This document shows, in pieces, positions 8,510-16,951 of a DNA stretch of 64,000 bases. Location of the stretch: contig CAMBXM010000002.1 in the NCBI GenBank assembly GCA_945871815.1, positions 1-64,000 of the forward strand, read 5' to 3'. Position numbers and translations under genes: made by a program. The notes beneath the pieces are model-generated. The model made no database searches and was not told where the DNA came from. It worked only from the letters and a program-made list of their open reading frames with translations. The first letter of the stretch is position 1, and every line of letters starts with the position of its first letter. The DNA comes from Singulisphaera sp. GP187. GTDB lineage: Bacteria > Planctomycetota > UBA1135 > UBA2386.

Positions 8510-9630
8510 TCTTCCCGCTGCTCGTCGCCCTAGCCCTCTGCGTTCCGACTGTGGTGATCGCGCTGCTCACAGCGCTCGTCCTCTTCCTCCGCAAACGGCC
8601 CGTGCGAGCGTTCGTGCAAAAGGCTCTGTGGGCGCACCTGTTCTTGCTCGTGTTCCACGCGTTCGTGTCCTTCCCCGGCTGGCTCGGCTGGTTTGGCGCG
8701 CGTTCCCTCGGCACTCGCGGCGACGAACGCGCCTACGACGGCCCGCGGATCACCGCCACCGGTGAGTGGCTGGTGCAGAGCAGCACGACGTTGAGGGCGG
8801 AGCGAACGACACCTGCCGACGAAGCCGTGATCGCCAGCGCGCGCGCGCTCGCCGTGTCGCTGCCCGGCGCGGAGTTGCCGTCAGGCGGTCGCATGACCCT
8901 CAACGCCTACCGCGTGCCCGCCACGGTGTCGCCGCCGCGCGCGGTCGTCGTGCTCGTGCACGGGCTGTTTCGTTCGGCGCTCGAACTCGAGGCCCCGGCG
9001 CGCATGTGGCGCGATCTCGGCTGCGAGTGCTGGCTCGTCGAGCAACGCAACCATGGGCACAGCGGTCGGGCGACGGCGACCTTTGGCATCGAAGAGGGCA
9101 AGGATCTCGCCGCCGCCGTCGCGTTCGTCCAGGCGCAGAGCAGCGGTGTGCCCGTCGTGATGTTCGGCGTCAGCCTCGGCACGGTCGCAACTTCGCTGGC
9201 TTTGCCGCAGCTCGATGGCATCGCCGGGGTCGTGCTCGATGCACCGGTCGGCGACGTGTTGGCGACCGCCCAGCGCATGCTGTCGCTCGAGCGCGCTGGC
9301 GACAATCGACGGTTCTTCACCCTGTGGGAGCCTTGGTGCTCGCTCGCGATTTCGTCGCTGCAGTTGTGGTCCGGAGTCGAACTCGCCGACGTCCAGCCAG
9401 AGCGCGCGTTGCGCGGCCTGTCGCCAGAGCTGCCGATCCTGCTGATCGGCGGTGACGGCGACGACAAGGTGACCCCTCAGTCGGTGCGTTCGCTGTTCAC
9501 GAGTCTGCCGATGTCGGAAGGCACCAAAGAACTGTGGATCGTACCGGGTGCGCACCACGGCGATGCGTGGCGCGTCGTGCCGAAGGAGTATGGCGCGCGG
9601 CTACAGGCGTTCTTGCAGCGCTGTCGCTGA
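8506..9630 (+). CDS. Membrane-anchored alpha/beta hydrolase
   Basis: 374 residues, starting at the ATG that overlaps the mqnD stop. Two hydrophobic segments lie at about 2-27 and 42-65, so the catalytic domain is probably anchored at the membrane. From about residue 135 it is an alpha/beta hydrolase: oxyanion strand VVVLVHGLFRS, nucleophile elbow FGVSLGTVA with Ser near 223, the acidic residue in GGDGDDKVTP near 320, and His in VPGAHHGDAW near 350. The substrate is unknown. Coupling to mqnD suggests co-expression, but no step of menaquinone synthesis is known to need such an enzyme. Confidence 0.75.
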   Translation: MIFPLLVALALCVPTVVIALLTALVLFLRKRPVRAFVQKALWAHLFLLVFHAFVSFPGWLGWFGARSLGTRGDERAYDGPRITATGEWLVQSSTTLRAERTTPADEAVIASARALAVSLPGAELPSGGRMTLNAYRVPATVSPPRAVVVLVHGLFRSALELEAPARMWRDLGCECWLVEQRNHGHSGRATATFGIEEGKDLAAAVAFVQAQSSGVPVVMFGVSLGTVATSLALPQLDGIAGVVLDAPVGDVLATAQRMLSLERAGDNRRFFTLWEPWCSLAISSLQLWSGVELADVQPERALRGLSPELPILLIGGDGDDKVTPQSVRSLFTSLPMSEGTKELWIVPGAHHGDAWRVVPKEYGARLQAFLQRCR

Positions 9631-9686
9631 CGCAGAACCTCGCGCGTTGTGCCCGAGGTCCTCTGTGCAGTAGCTTCTTTCGCTTC

Positions 9687-10433
9687 ATGGCACGCAAGCC
9701 AGACCGCGCCAGCGATCTCGAACGCCTCCACTTCGAGATCCAGCCGCAGCCCGATGACGTCACCTGCGGACCGACGTGCCTGCATGCGATCTACGATTTT
9801 TGGGGCGATACGGTCGCCCTCGAGGATCTGGTTCGCGACGTGCCGAGGACGCCGTCCGGCGGAACCAGCGCGGTGTTCCTGGCCAACCACGCGTTGCGCC
9901 GCGGCTACCGCGCGACCTTGTTCACCTACAACCTGCGCCTGTTCGATCCGACGTGGTTCGGCAATGGGGGCAAGGACGTGGCTGAGCGGTTGCGGCTGCA
10001 GTCGGAGTGGAAGACGCCCAGCAGGCCGGTATTCGGCCAACTGACCGACGGCTTCCTGCAGTTCCTCGAACTCGGCGGCGACTTGCGCTTCATCGATCCG
10101 TCGGCCGAATTGCTGCGGCGGTGGCTGCGGCGCGGGGTGCCGATCCTCACCGGCCTGAGTTCGACGTTTCTCTACCGGCACTCGCGGCAGTTCGGTGAGG
10201 ACGACCACGATGACGACGTGCGCGGCGAACCGCAGGGGCACTTCGTGGTGTTGTGCGGCTACCGTCCAGCGCGGCGCAGCGTGCTGGTCGCGGACCCATT
10301 TCTCGAGAATCCGCTGTCGCCGGGCCAGCACTACGAAGTGCGACTCGAACGCGTGCTCTGCGCGATGATGCTCGGCGTGCTGACCCACGACGCGAATCTC
10401 TTGATGATCGAACCGCGAACTGCCGACGCCTAG
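9687..10433 (+). CDS. C39/papain-like cysteine peptidase
   Basis: 248 residues from the ATG at 9687, no signal peptide. The catalytic Cys is Cys27 in QPDDVTCGPTCLHAIYDFWG, with the preceding Gln for the oxyanion hole. His185 (QGHFVVLCGY) and Asp203 (VLVADPF) complete a papain-type triad spaced as in peptidase C39-like proteins. There is no ABC or membrane domain, so it is not a bacteriocin exporter. The next gene starts 10 bases downstream and encodes an RLAN-ATP-grasp ligase. In most known RLAN neighbourhoods a papain-like peptidase is fused to a GNAT acetyltransferase; the GNAT part is absent here. It probably processes or hydrolyses the product or substrate of the two ligases that follow (inference). 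Confidence 0.75.
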   Translation: MARKPDRASDLERLHFEIQPQPDDVTCGPTCLHAIYDFWGDTVALEDLVRDVPRTPSGGTSAVFLANHALRRGYRATLFTYNLRLFDPTWFGNGGKDVAERLRLQSEWKTPSRPVFGQLTDGFLQFLELGGDLRFIDPSAELLRRWLRRGVPILTGLSSTFLYRHSRQFGEDDHDDDVRGEPQGHFVVLCGYRPARRSVLVADPFLENPLSPGQHYEVRLERVLCAMMLGVLTHDANLLMIEPRTADA

Positions 10434-10443
10434 TCCGCTACCG

Positions 10444-11922
10444 ATGCGCAACCTCGTCGTCGTCAATGATCCCAAGGAATGGCCCTTTCATCAGGACGGC
10501 GTCGAGGTCGTCGCTGCCCGCAAGTACCTGATCCATCCGTCGTACTCGACGTTGGAGCGCGTGCGCGTCCTCAACCTCTGTCGGTCGCTGGCCTACCAGA
10601 AGATCGGCTACTACGTCTCGCTGCTGGCCGATGCCCGCGGCCACAAGCCGATGCCGAGCATCGAGACGATCCAGAACATGAAGTCGCAGGCCGTCGCGCC
10701 GATCCTCGGCAGCGAAGTGCAGGACCTGATCGACCAGTCGCTGCAGAAGGTCCAGGCCGAGGAGTTCGTGCTCAGCGTCTACTTCGGCCACAACATGGCG
10801 GCGCGGCACGAGCGGCTCGCCTCCGCCCTGTTCCGGATGTTTCCGTGTCCCTACCTGCAAGGCTCGTTTTCACGCAGTGACAAGACCGGGCGATGGCGAC
10901 TCGAGTCCCTCAAGCCGTTGGCGCTCGACGACATTCCTGAGACGCACGTCGACTTCGCCCGCGACTCCACCAAGGAGTATCTAGGCCGCGCCCATGTGCG
11001 CTCGCCACGTCGCGACTCGCGGCCGTATGACCTGGCGATGCTGGTCGATCCCGATGAGGAGAACGCGCCGTCGGACAAGAAGGCACTGCAGAAGTTCGTG
11101 AAGGCGGGCGAGCAGGTTGGGTTCAACGTCGAGCTGATCCAGAAGGAGGACTACCCGCGTCTCGCCGAGTTCGACGCCCTCTTCATTCGCGAAACGACGT
11201 CGGTCAACCACCACACCTTTCGCTTTGCCTGCCGCGCCGAGGCGCTGGGTCTCGTCGTCATCGACGACCCGACCTCGATCCTGCGCTGCGCCAACAAGGT
11301 CTACTTGGCCGAACTCGCCGACCAGCACGACATCCTGGTGCCCAACACGATGATCGTGCACAAGGACAACCTGCACGATCTCCCGGCGCGCCTTGGCCTG
11401 CCGTGCGTGCTGAAACAGCCCGACAGCGCGTTCTCCGCGGGCGTCACCAAGGTCGGATCGATCGAGGAGCTCAATGAGAAGGTCGAGGAGATGCTGAAGC
11501 GCAGCGATCTCGTCGTTGCCCAGAGCTTCGTGCCGACCGAGTTCGATTGGCGAATCGGCATTCTCGACGGCATTCCGCTCTATGCCTGCCGCTACTACAT
11601 GGCCGACGGGCATTGGCAGATTGTCCAACGCGATGCTGCCGGCCAGAACGCCGACTATGGCCGCGCTGAGACCTTGCCGGTCGAGCAGGCCCCGACCAAG
11701 GTCGTGAAAGCGGCACTGAAGGCCGCGAACCACATCGGCAAGGGGCTCTACGGCGTCGATCTCAAAGAGGTAGGCGGCAAGGTCTACATGATTGAGGTCA
11801 ACGACAACCCAAACGTTGACGCTGGCTTCGAGGACGCGGTTCTCGGCGAGGACCTCTATCTCCGCATCATGCGCACGTTCATGGCGCGCGTGGTCAATCG
11901 CAGCAGCGGGTGGTCGCGATGA
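10444..11922 (+). CDS. RLAN-domain RimK-like ATP-grasp ligase
   Basis: 492 residues. The N-terminal part (about 1-150) matches the RLAN domain that precedes RimK-like ATP-grasp modules, starting LVVVNDPKEWPFH and including YYVSLLADARGHKPMPS. The middle (190-280) is the pre-ATP-grasp region with FDALFIRETTSVNHHTFRFA. The ATP-grasp domain (about 290-485) shows the nucleotide-binding strand PCVLKQPDSAFSAGVTKV, the VAQSFVPTEFDWRIGILDG strand and the Mg-binding IEVNDNPN. Such enzymes join an amine to a carboxylate through an acyl phosphate, typically adding amino acids to peptides or proteins. The stop overlaps the GCS2 gene by four bases. The substrate is unknown. Confidence 0.88.
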   Translation: MRNLVVVNDPKEWPFHQDGVEVVAARKYLIHPSYSTLERVRVLNLCRSLAYQKIGYYVSLLADARGHKPMPSIETIQNMKSQAVAPILGSEVQDLIDQSLQKVQAEEFVLSVYFGHNMAARHERLASALFRMFPCPYLQGSFSRSDKTGRWRLESLKPLALDDIPETHVDFARDSTKEYLGRAHVRSPRRDSRPYDLAMLVDPDEENAPSDKKALQKFVKAGEQVGFNVELIQKEDYPRLAEFDALFIRETTSVNHHTFRFACRAEALGLVVIDDPTSILRCANKVYLAELADQHDILVPNTMIVHKDNLHDLPARLGLPCVLKQPDSAFSAGVTKVGSIEELNEKVEEMLKRSDLVVAQSFVPTEFDWRIGILDGIPLYACRYYMADGHWQIVQRDAAGQNADYGRAETLPVEQAPTKVVKAALKAANHIGKGLYGVDLKEVGGKVYMIEVNDNPNVDAGFEDAVLGEDLYLRIMRTFMARVVNRSSGWSR

Positions 11923-13160
11923 CCCTCTGCGCGTTCGAGGCCTTTGGCGTCGAGATCGAGTACATGGTCGTTGACGATCGCTGTTTCCACGTCCGGCCGG
12001 TCGTCGACGAACTCCTGCGTCGCCATGCTGGCCAGATCACTGGTGACTTCGCCGACGGCTTCGTCTCGTGGTCCAACGAGCTTGCCCTGCACGTCATCGA
12101 GCTGAAGCACAGCGCACCGTCGGCGCTGACCGGGAGCGCCCGCGAGTTCGCGGCCTCGGCGGGCCGAGCCGACGCGACGTTGCGCACGATGGGCTGCCGC
12201 CTGATGCCCGCTGGCATGCATCCACTGATGGAGCCCAGTGAGTTCGTTCGCTGGCCGCACGACTGTGCCGACATCTATGCCGCCTACGACCGCATCTTCG
12301 ACTGTCGCGGACATGGTTGGTCCAACCTGCAGAGTTGCCACCTCAACCTGCCGTTCAAGGATGATGCGGAGTTTGCTCGCGTGCATCTCGCCGCGCGGGC
12401 GCTGCTGCCACTGCTGCCGGCGCTGAGCGCTGCATCGCCCTTTTGCGAAGGGCGCGATACCGGCTGGCTCGATTGGCGGATCGAGACCTACCGCCACAAC
12501 CAGGCGCGGGTGCCAAGCATCGTCGGAGCCATCGTGCCGGAGCCGGTTCGCAGCAAGCAGGAGTACTACGACACGATCTTGCAGCCGATCTGGAAGGCCA
12601 TCGCGCCACTCGATCCCGAGGGGTTGCTGCAAGAGGAGTGGCTCAACTCGCGCGGCGTCGTCGCCAAGTTCTTCCGCGACTCGCTGGAGATCCGCGTTCT
12701 CGATTGCCAGGAGTCGCCGTTCTGCGACTTCGCCATTTGCCTGCTCGTGGTCGAGGTGCTGAAGGCGCTGGCGAGCGAACGCTGGGTCAAACTCGATGCG
12801 CTGGCCAAGCTACCGACGCAGGCGCTGTCGACGCAGCTGCTGGATGTCGCGAAGTATGGCGACCAAGCCATCGTGCGGATGCCAGCGCTGCTGGCGGCGC
12901 TCGGGCTGCCGCCTCGCGAGACCAAGGCGGCGTCGGTGTGGCGTTGGCTTGCGGACACACTGCTGCCGGACACCAGTGGCGTTGATGCCGACCTCGCGCG
13001 ACCGCTGGAGAACATCTTGCAGAATGGACCGCTCGCGCGGCGCATGCTGCTGACGGTCGGCAAGAAGCCGGATCGTGCGGCGCTGCAGCGGCTATGCGGC
13101 AGCCTCGCCGACTGCGTCGTACCGGGCCTGCCGCCGATGTTCGTTCCGCCGCGCCGCTGA
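11919..13160 (+). CDS. GCS2-family carboxylate-amine ligase (glutamate-cysteine ligase-like)
   Basis: 413 residues from the ATG at 11919, which overlaps the ligase stop as ATGA. The opening FEAFGVEIEYMVVD is the GCS2/YbdK signature with the metal-binding Glu residues. Further family features are HVIELKHSAPS, the QSCHLNLPF strand containing the conserved His, WRIETYRHNQARVPSIVG with nucleotide-contacting Arg, and LEIRVLDCQESPFCDFA near 265-280. GCS2 enzymes form gamma-glutamyl or similar amide bonds with ATP. Together with the upstream ATP-grasp ligase and peptidase it makes a three-gene unit expected to build and trim a short peptide or amide conjugate. Length is close to the usual 370-400. 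Confidence 0.85.
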   Translation: MTLCAFEAFGVEIEYMVVDDRCFHVRPVVDELLRRHAGQITGDFADGFVSWSNELALHVIELKHSAPSALTGSAREFAASAGRADATLRTMGCRLMPAGMHPLMEPSEFVRWPHDCADIYAAYDRIFDCRGHGWSNLQSCHLNLPFKDDAEFARVHLAARALLPLLPALSAASPFCEGRDTGWLDWRIETYRHNQARVPSIVGAIVPEPVRSKQEYYDTILQPIWKAIAPLDPEGLLQEEWLNSRGVVAKFFRDSLEIRVLDCQESPFCDFAICLLVVEVLKALASERWVKLDALAKLPTQALSTQLLDVAKYGDQAIVRMPALLAALGLPPRETKAASVWRWLADTLLPDTSGVDADLARPLENILQNGPLARRMLLTVGKKPDRAALQRLCGSLADCVVPGLPPMFVPPRR

Positions 13161-13359
13161 ACGAAGGCCGAGGGTGTTCGCGGTCCACTTCGCGCGTTGG
13201 CTGGGCCGGGTCGCAGCAGTTGTCGAGCGTCGTGGCCGCGATCTCGCGGACCAAGGCGACGTGGCGTGGGCTTTGGCCGGTTCGGCCAGTGGACCATTCG
13301 CGCGCGTTTCTGCGCCGGCTTCGCGAGGTCTGTTTGCGTACGTGGTCCTGCGCGCGTGG

Positions 13360-14376
13360 TCAGACGATGCCGGCGCGGCCGCGCGCAAGGCAGTTGGAGA
13401 AGGTCTCAGGCGACACGTTGGCGCCGCATACGATCACGCCGACGCGCTTGCCCGCGACTGCGCTGCGCTGCTGTAGCATCGCCGCCGTCGCTGCCGCACC
13501 GGCTGGTTCGACGGCGAGCTTGGCGTCGGCAAACAGCAGCGCCATGGCCGAGCAGAGTTCGTCGTCGTCGACCGTGACGAGTTCGTCGACGAAGTGGCGG
13601 CACAGTGCGAACGAGTAGGGCAGCGCATAGGGCGCGCCGAGGCTGTCGGCGATCGTTGCGACCCGTTCGATCTTCTGGGGGCTACCCGCTGCAAAGCTGC
13701 GGTGCATGCTGTCGGCGCCCACTGGTTCGACGCCGTAGACCTTGCACCGTGGCTGCAGTTGTTTGATCGCACAGGCCATGCCGGCGCAGAGGCCGCCGCC
13801 GCCGATTGGCACGAACACCGCGTCGAGTTGGCCGGTCTGGCGCAAGAACTCGTAGCCCAGCGTGGCGGTACCGAGTGCGGTGCGCGGACCCTCGAACGGG
13901 TGGACAAAGTGGCGGCCCTCGGCCCGCTGCAACTCCTCAGCAAGGGCGAACGCCGAGGCGATGTCGTCGGTCAGCACCACCTCGCCGCCGAGTTCGCGAC
14001 AGGCCTGCACCCGCGCCGGGTCAGCGGTCCGTGGCATCGCAACCTTGGCATGCGAGCCGAGTACTCGCGCGGCGTAGGCGACCGCCATCGCGTGGTTGCC
14101 AGCACTGACGGCGGTGATGCCGCGCCGCAGCGTGGCGTCATCGAGGGCCTGCATCACGCATAGGGCGCCGCGTGGTTTGAATGACCCGGTGTGCTGGAAC
14201 AACTCGAGCTTGAGCGTGACCCTGGTTCCGTCGTCAAGGCGTGCGCGTAGCCGATGCCCTTCGAGGGCCCAGGTCGGCGTCTCGCGGATCCATGGCTGTA
14301 GCGTTCGGTGTGCCCTCTGAATGGCGGCGACATCCGGGAAGTCGGGTGCTTGGGCGATGGACCGCGGCGTTGGCAT
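13360..14376 (-). CDS. Threonine/serine dehydratase-like PLP enzyme
   Basis: 338 residues from the ATG at 14374-14376; the frame is open to 14610, but upstream residues are low-complexity and outside the family. It is a fold-type II PLP enzyme of the threonine/serine ammonia-lyase or racemase group. The PLP lysine sits in HTGSFKPRGAL near 65, the Asn loop in VSAGNHAMAVAYAA, the phosphate-binding glycine loop in VPIGGGGLCAG, and the final Ser/Cys site in VIVCGANVS. There is no ACT regulatory domain, so it resembles catabolic threonine dehydratases or serine racemase more than biosynthetic IlvA. It is convergent with the GCS2 gene, 199 bases away; nothing was recognised in that gap. Confidence 0.8.
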   Translation of the reverse strand: MPTPRSIAQAPDFPDVAAIQRAHRTLQPWIRETPTWALEGHRLRARLDDGTRVTLKLELFQHTGSFKPRGALCVMQALDDATLRRGITAVSAGNHAMAVAYAARVLGSHAKVAMPRTADPARVQACRELGGEVVLTDDIASAFALAEELQRAEGRHFVHPFEGPRTALGTATLGYEFLRQTGQLDAVFVPIGGGGLCAGMACAIKQLQPRCKVYGVEPVGADSMHRSFAAGSPQKIERVATIADSLGAPYALPYSFALCRHFVDELVTVDDDELCSAMALLFADAKLAVEPAGAAATAAMLQQRSAVAGKRVGVIVCGANVSPETFSNCLARGRAGIV

Positions 14377-14729
14377 CAAGGTCGATCCTGCCCGATCGAT
14401 TGGCGCGCCGCCAGCAGCTGCGGCTGTGAGGGACCCCGTGTCAGCGGGCGTGGGCGGCACGGAGGCCAGGGCGAGCGGGCGCCGGGCTGCTAGGGCGCCG
14501 GGGAGGAAGCATCGGGACCACCGTCCTGCGTCTGAGACCTCACCATCTCGACGCAGGCAATATAGTAGGGGTTTGGAGAACCAATCCGCGGCACCGCCCG
14601 AAGGCAGCACTCTGGCTCACGGTGGTCCCGATGCGGTCAACTACGCCGAGGCTCTCTTGCCCTGGCTCACCTTTTTCTCGCGCGGATCAGGAAAGTTCGA
14701 ACTTCGGCCGCAGGATCAGCAATTTCGCC
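14377..14729. other. Intergenic stretch, no gene recognised
   Basis: 353 bases between two genes transcribed to the left. The only distinct feature is a short AT-rich patch near 14557-14570 (CAATATAGTAG) in otherwise GC-rich DNA, which could hold a -10 element for the dehydratase gene; no convincing -35 box was found. A 12-base palindrome AAGTTCGAACTT lies near 14693. No RNA gene or conserved coding frame was recognised; the open frames here look like GC-driven noise. Confidence 0.4.
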
Positions 14730-15191
14730 TCACCAGCGGTGAAAAGCCGGGTGTCCTTCCCGGACTGCGACGAACAAACCGTCGCAAGTTGCGCAGATTT
14801 TCCCGCCTGACTCCAGTGTCCCAGTGATCTTGGCGCGGTCCTCGCCGGATTCGACGACCTTGGCCCGCAGCGAGAGGGGGCCGGAACTGGGCGTGGGCCG
14901 CCGCAATTTGACCGCATACTCTGCCGTCACGGTGCAGGGGGGCGACAGCAGCTGCGTCTTCTGCATCAGGTGCCACGCAGCGGTCCAGTTGAGATGGCAG
15001 TCGAGCAGGGTACCGATGATGCCGCCATTGAGCACGCCGGGAAACGCCTCGTGGTGCGGTTCCGGGGTCCAGGTGCAGACGACTTCGTCGCCGTCAACGT
15101 GGCTCTGCAGGCGCAGGCCTTTTGGGTTGCTCGGGCCGCAGCCAAAGCACGCGTTCTTCGGGGCGTAGCGATCCTGCAGACTTATGCGCAT
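14730..15191 (-). CDS. PaaI-family hotdog thioesterase
   Basis: 153 residues from the ATG at 15189-15191. It is a single hotdog domain. The N-terminus carries NACFGCGPSNPKGLRL, the 'CFGCGxxNPxGL' motif typical of a PaaI-like thioesterase subgroup, and the catalytic helix region is HEAFPGVLNGGIIGTLLDCH, where the acidic/His residues sit. The C-terminal strands include YAVKLRRPTPSSGPLSLRA. These enzymes hydrolyse acyl-CoA thioesters; the acyl group here is unknown. A strong hairpin lies 89 bases upstream of its start and may end transcription arriving from the Cys-rich repeat gene. Confidence 0.85.
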   Translation of the reverse strand: MRISLQDRYAPKNACFGCGPSNPKGLRLQSHVDGDEVVCTWTPEPHHEAFPGVLNGGIIGTLLDCHLNWTAAWHLMQKTQLLSPPCTVTAEYAVKLRRPTPSSGPLSLRAKVVESGEDRAKITGTLESGGKICATCDGLFVAVREGHPAFHRW

Positions 15192-15250
15192 GGGGCGAGA
15201 GTATCGCGCGGTTGCCCCGTCGCGGTCCACTCCGTAGCTGCCGGTGTGGT

Positions 15251-15287
15251 CCGTACAGGCAAGCGCGGCCCGTACATGCAAGCGCGG
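15251..15287. repeat. Two 18-bp direct repeats at 19-bp spacing
   Basis: CCGTACAGGCAAGCGCGG at 15251-15268 is repeated as CCGTACATGCAAGCGCGG at 15270-15287, one mismatch in 18. The second copy supplies the left arm of the hairpin at 15280-15313. It lies between the thioesterase start and the Cys-rich repeat gene stop. It could be a slippage duplication at a terminator or a two-site operator for the thioesterase; the sequence alone does not decide. Confidence 0.7.
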
Positions 15288-15313
15288 AAGGAGTCTTCAC
15301 TCCTCCCGCGCTT
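15280..15313 (-). terminator. Strong hairpin, likely terminator of the Cys-rich repeat gene
   Basis: Arms 15280-15294 (AAGCGCGGAAGGAGT) and 15299-15313 pair over 15 positions with one A-C mismatch around a CTTC loop. It lies 44-77 bases beyond the stop of the leftward gene at 15357. No T-rich tract follows on that strand, so efficient Rho-independent termination is not certain; it may instead protect a 3' end. Confidence 0.6.
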
Positions 15314-15356
15314 TGGCTAGCGCCACCCGGCGCCAGCTACGAGCACTTGCTCTGGA

Positions 15357-16853
15357 TCAGCCGATGACGGCGGTCCAGATGTTCGTGGCACCGAAGGGGA
15401 TGCCAGCGAAGGTGCAGCCGCCCGACGTCGGGAAGACATCGAGACCCTGGCACTGAACCGTGGCACCGATCAGGAACGGATCGACCGGGATCGGCAGGTT
15501 GTAGGTCGAGAGGAACTCGAAGAAGCCGAGGTTGACACCGCCGTCGCCGATGATGTCGCAACCGCACGGGCTCGGGATCGGGAGCAGCGGCGAGAAGCCG
15601 TAGCCCGTGAACGGCAGGCCGGTGCCGCCGGTGATGCTGATCGACAGCGTGCCGCCGATGTAGGGGTCACCCGTGACGTCCAGCACGGCCGAGCTCGGGC
15701 AGAGGCTGACGGTCGTGTTTGGGGTGATGCTGCCGCCCAGCGTGCCGGTGCGGACGTTGACGACGATGTTGCCAACGGCGTTGTTGAAGCCGCCGATGCG
15801 CACGCGGTAGGTGTTGCCGGCGACCAGGTTGAGCACGAGGCGCGACTCCGGGAACGTCGGGAAGTTGATGTCATCGTTGCAGCCAAGGCTCAGACCGCCG
15901 CAGCTGTCGTCGACCTGCATGACCGTGTCCATCAGCGAGCCGAGGGTGTCGATCGTGTGCGGGGCCGTGAAGCTCGCCGTGAAGAGGAACCACAGGTCCT
16001 TCGACGGGCTAATGGAGCACGAGAAGGCCGGGACCGAGCCCGTGGCGCACGCGTTGCTGAAGGGGCCATTGGCGCCGTAGGTGACGGGCAGGGGCGTGAG
16101 GCATTCGTCGTTGACCGGCAGCACGGTCGTGCAGGCGATGTTGAGGCCGAACGAGCCAAGGTCGCCGTTGAAGCCGCCGACGCGGATCAGGTAGACCTGA
16201 CCGCTGACGACACCGGGGACGGTGATGGAGGACTGGAACGATAGGAAGCACGGGCCGTCATTCGCGTCATCGTTGCACTCGATGCTCGAGAGCGAGCCGC
16301 AGGTGCCCGAGAACACTTGCAGAACCGTGTCGAGGGCGCTGCCGCAGGTGTCGATCGTGAGGCTGCCGCAGCACGTCGCCGTGTAGCGGAACCACAGATC
16401 GTTGCCGCCAAGGCCGCAGGTCCATGCTGGGCTCGAGGTCGTCGCCGTGGCGTTGCTGAACGGGCCGTTGGCGCCGTTGACGACGTTGGGGGCGCAGTTG
16501 CATTCGTCCGCGACACCGCTGCCGACTTCCGCGACCGTGGCCACGATGTTGGTCAGGGTTGCAGTCGGGCCGAACGTGTCGATACGCATGAAGTAGGTGC
16601 CGCCGGCAACGACCGCGACGCCGGTAACCTGCGAGCGGGCGCCGCAGACGTCATCGGAGCAACCCAGCGCGACGAGCGCGCCGCAGGTGCCCGAGTAGAC
16701 CTGGAGCACGGTGTCGCCGCTCGTCATCGTGCACGTGCTGAACGTCGCCGTGCCATTGCACGCGGCCGTGTACTGGAACCAAATGTCGCGATCGAAGCTC
16801 GTAGCGAGGCAGGTTGGCGCGGGCGAGCCTTCGAGCGTCGTGCTGTTGGTCAA
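15357..16853 (-). CDS. 5'-truncated Cys-rich triple-repeat secreted-type protein
   Basis: 498 residues from a TTG at 16851-16853. Three repeats of about 130 residues each carry a 'NGPFSN' turn, a 'DLWFxYTAxC' strand and a 'DTVLQVFSGTCG..CNDD' block, with many paired Cys suggesting disulfides outside the cell. The C-terminus is the DPFLIGATVQCQG module also seen in the protein at 3784. No signal peptide exists. Upstream of the TTG the frame still encodes the start of repeat one (TAITIVAGNNGPFSN) back to about 16919, and then homology stops abruptly in Arg/Pro-rich sequence. I infer loss of the 5' end with its signal peptide, so the gene may be inactive or mis-localised. Repeats and C-terminal module are seen; function is unknown. 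Confidence 0.65.
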   Translation of the reverse strand: MTNSTTLEGSPAPTCLATSFDRDIWFQYTAACNGTATFSTCTMTSGDTVLQVYSGTCGALVALGCSDDVCGARSQVTGVAVVAGGTYFMRIDTFGPTATLTNIVATVAEVGSGVADECNCAPNVVNGANGPFSNATATTSSPAWTCGLGGNDLWFRYTATCCGSLTIDTCGSALDTVLQVFSGTCGSLSSIECNDDANDGPCFLSFQSSITVPGVVSGQVYLIRVGGFNGDLGSFGLNIACTTVLPVNDECLTPLPVTYGANGPFSNACATGSVPAFSCSISPSKDLWFLFTASFTAPHTIDTLGSLMDTVMQVDDSCGGLSLGCNDDINFPTFPESRLVLNLVAGNTYRVRIGGFNNAVGNIVVNVRTGTLGGSITPNTTVSLCPSSAVLDVTGDPYIGGTLSISITGGTGLPFTGYGFSPLLPIPSPCGCDIIGDGGVNLGFFEFLSTYNLPIPVDPFLIGATVQCQGLDVFPTSGGCTFAGIPFGATNIWTAVIG

Positions 16854-16951
16854 CCCGACGTTGCTGAACGGGCCGTTGTTGCCAGCAACGATCGTGATGG
16901 CGGTGGCGGTGCTGCTCTGGCGCCGCGGCCGTGCGCAGGGTGCGCGATCGT

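Noticed and set aside
13075-13476. A 133-codon rightward frame after the GCS2 gene
   Set aside because: It starts inside GCS2 and ends antisense to the dehydratase gene; the unique middle part has no recognisable feature.
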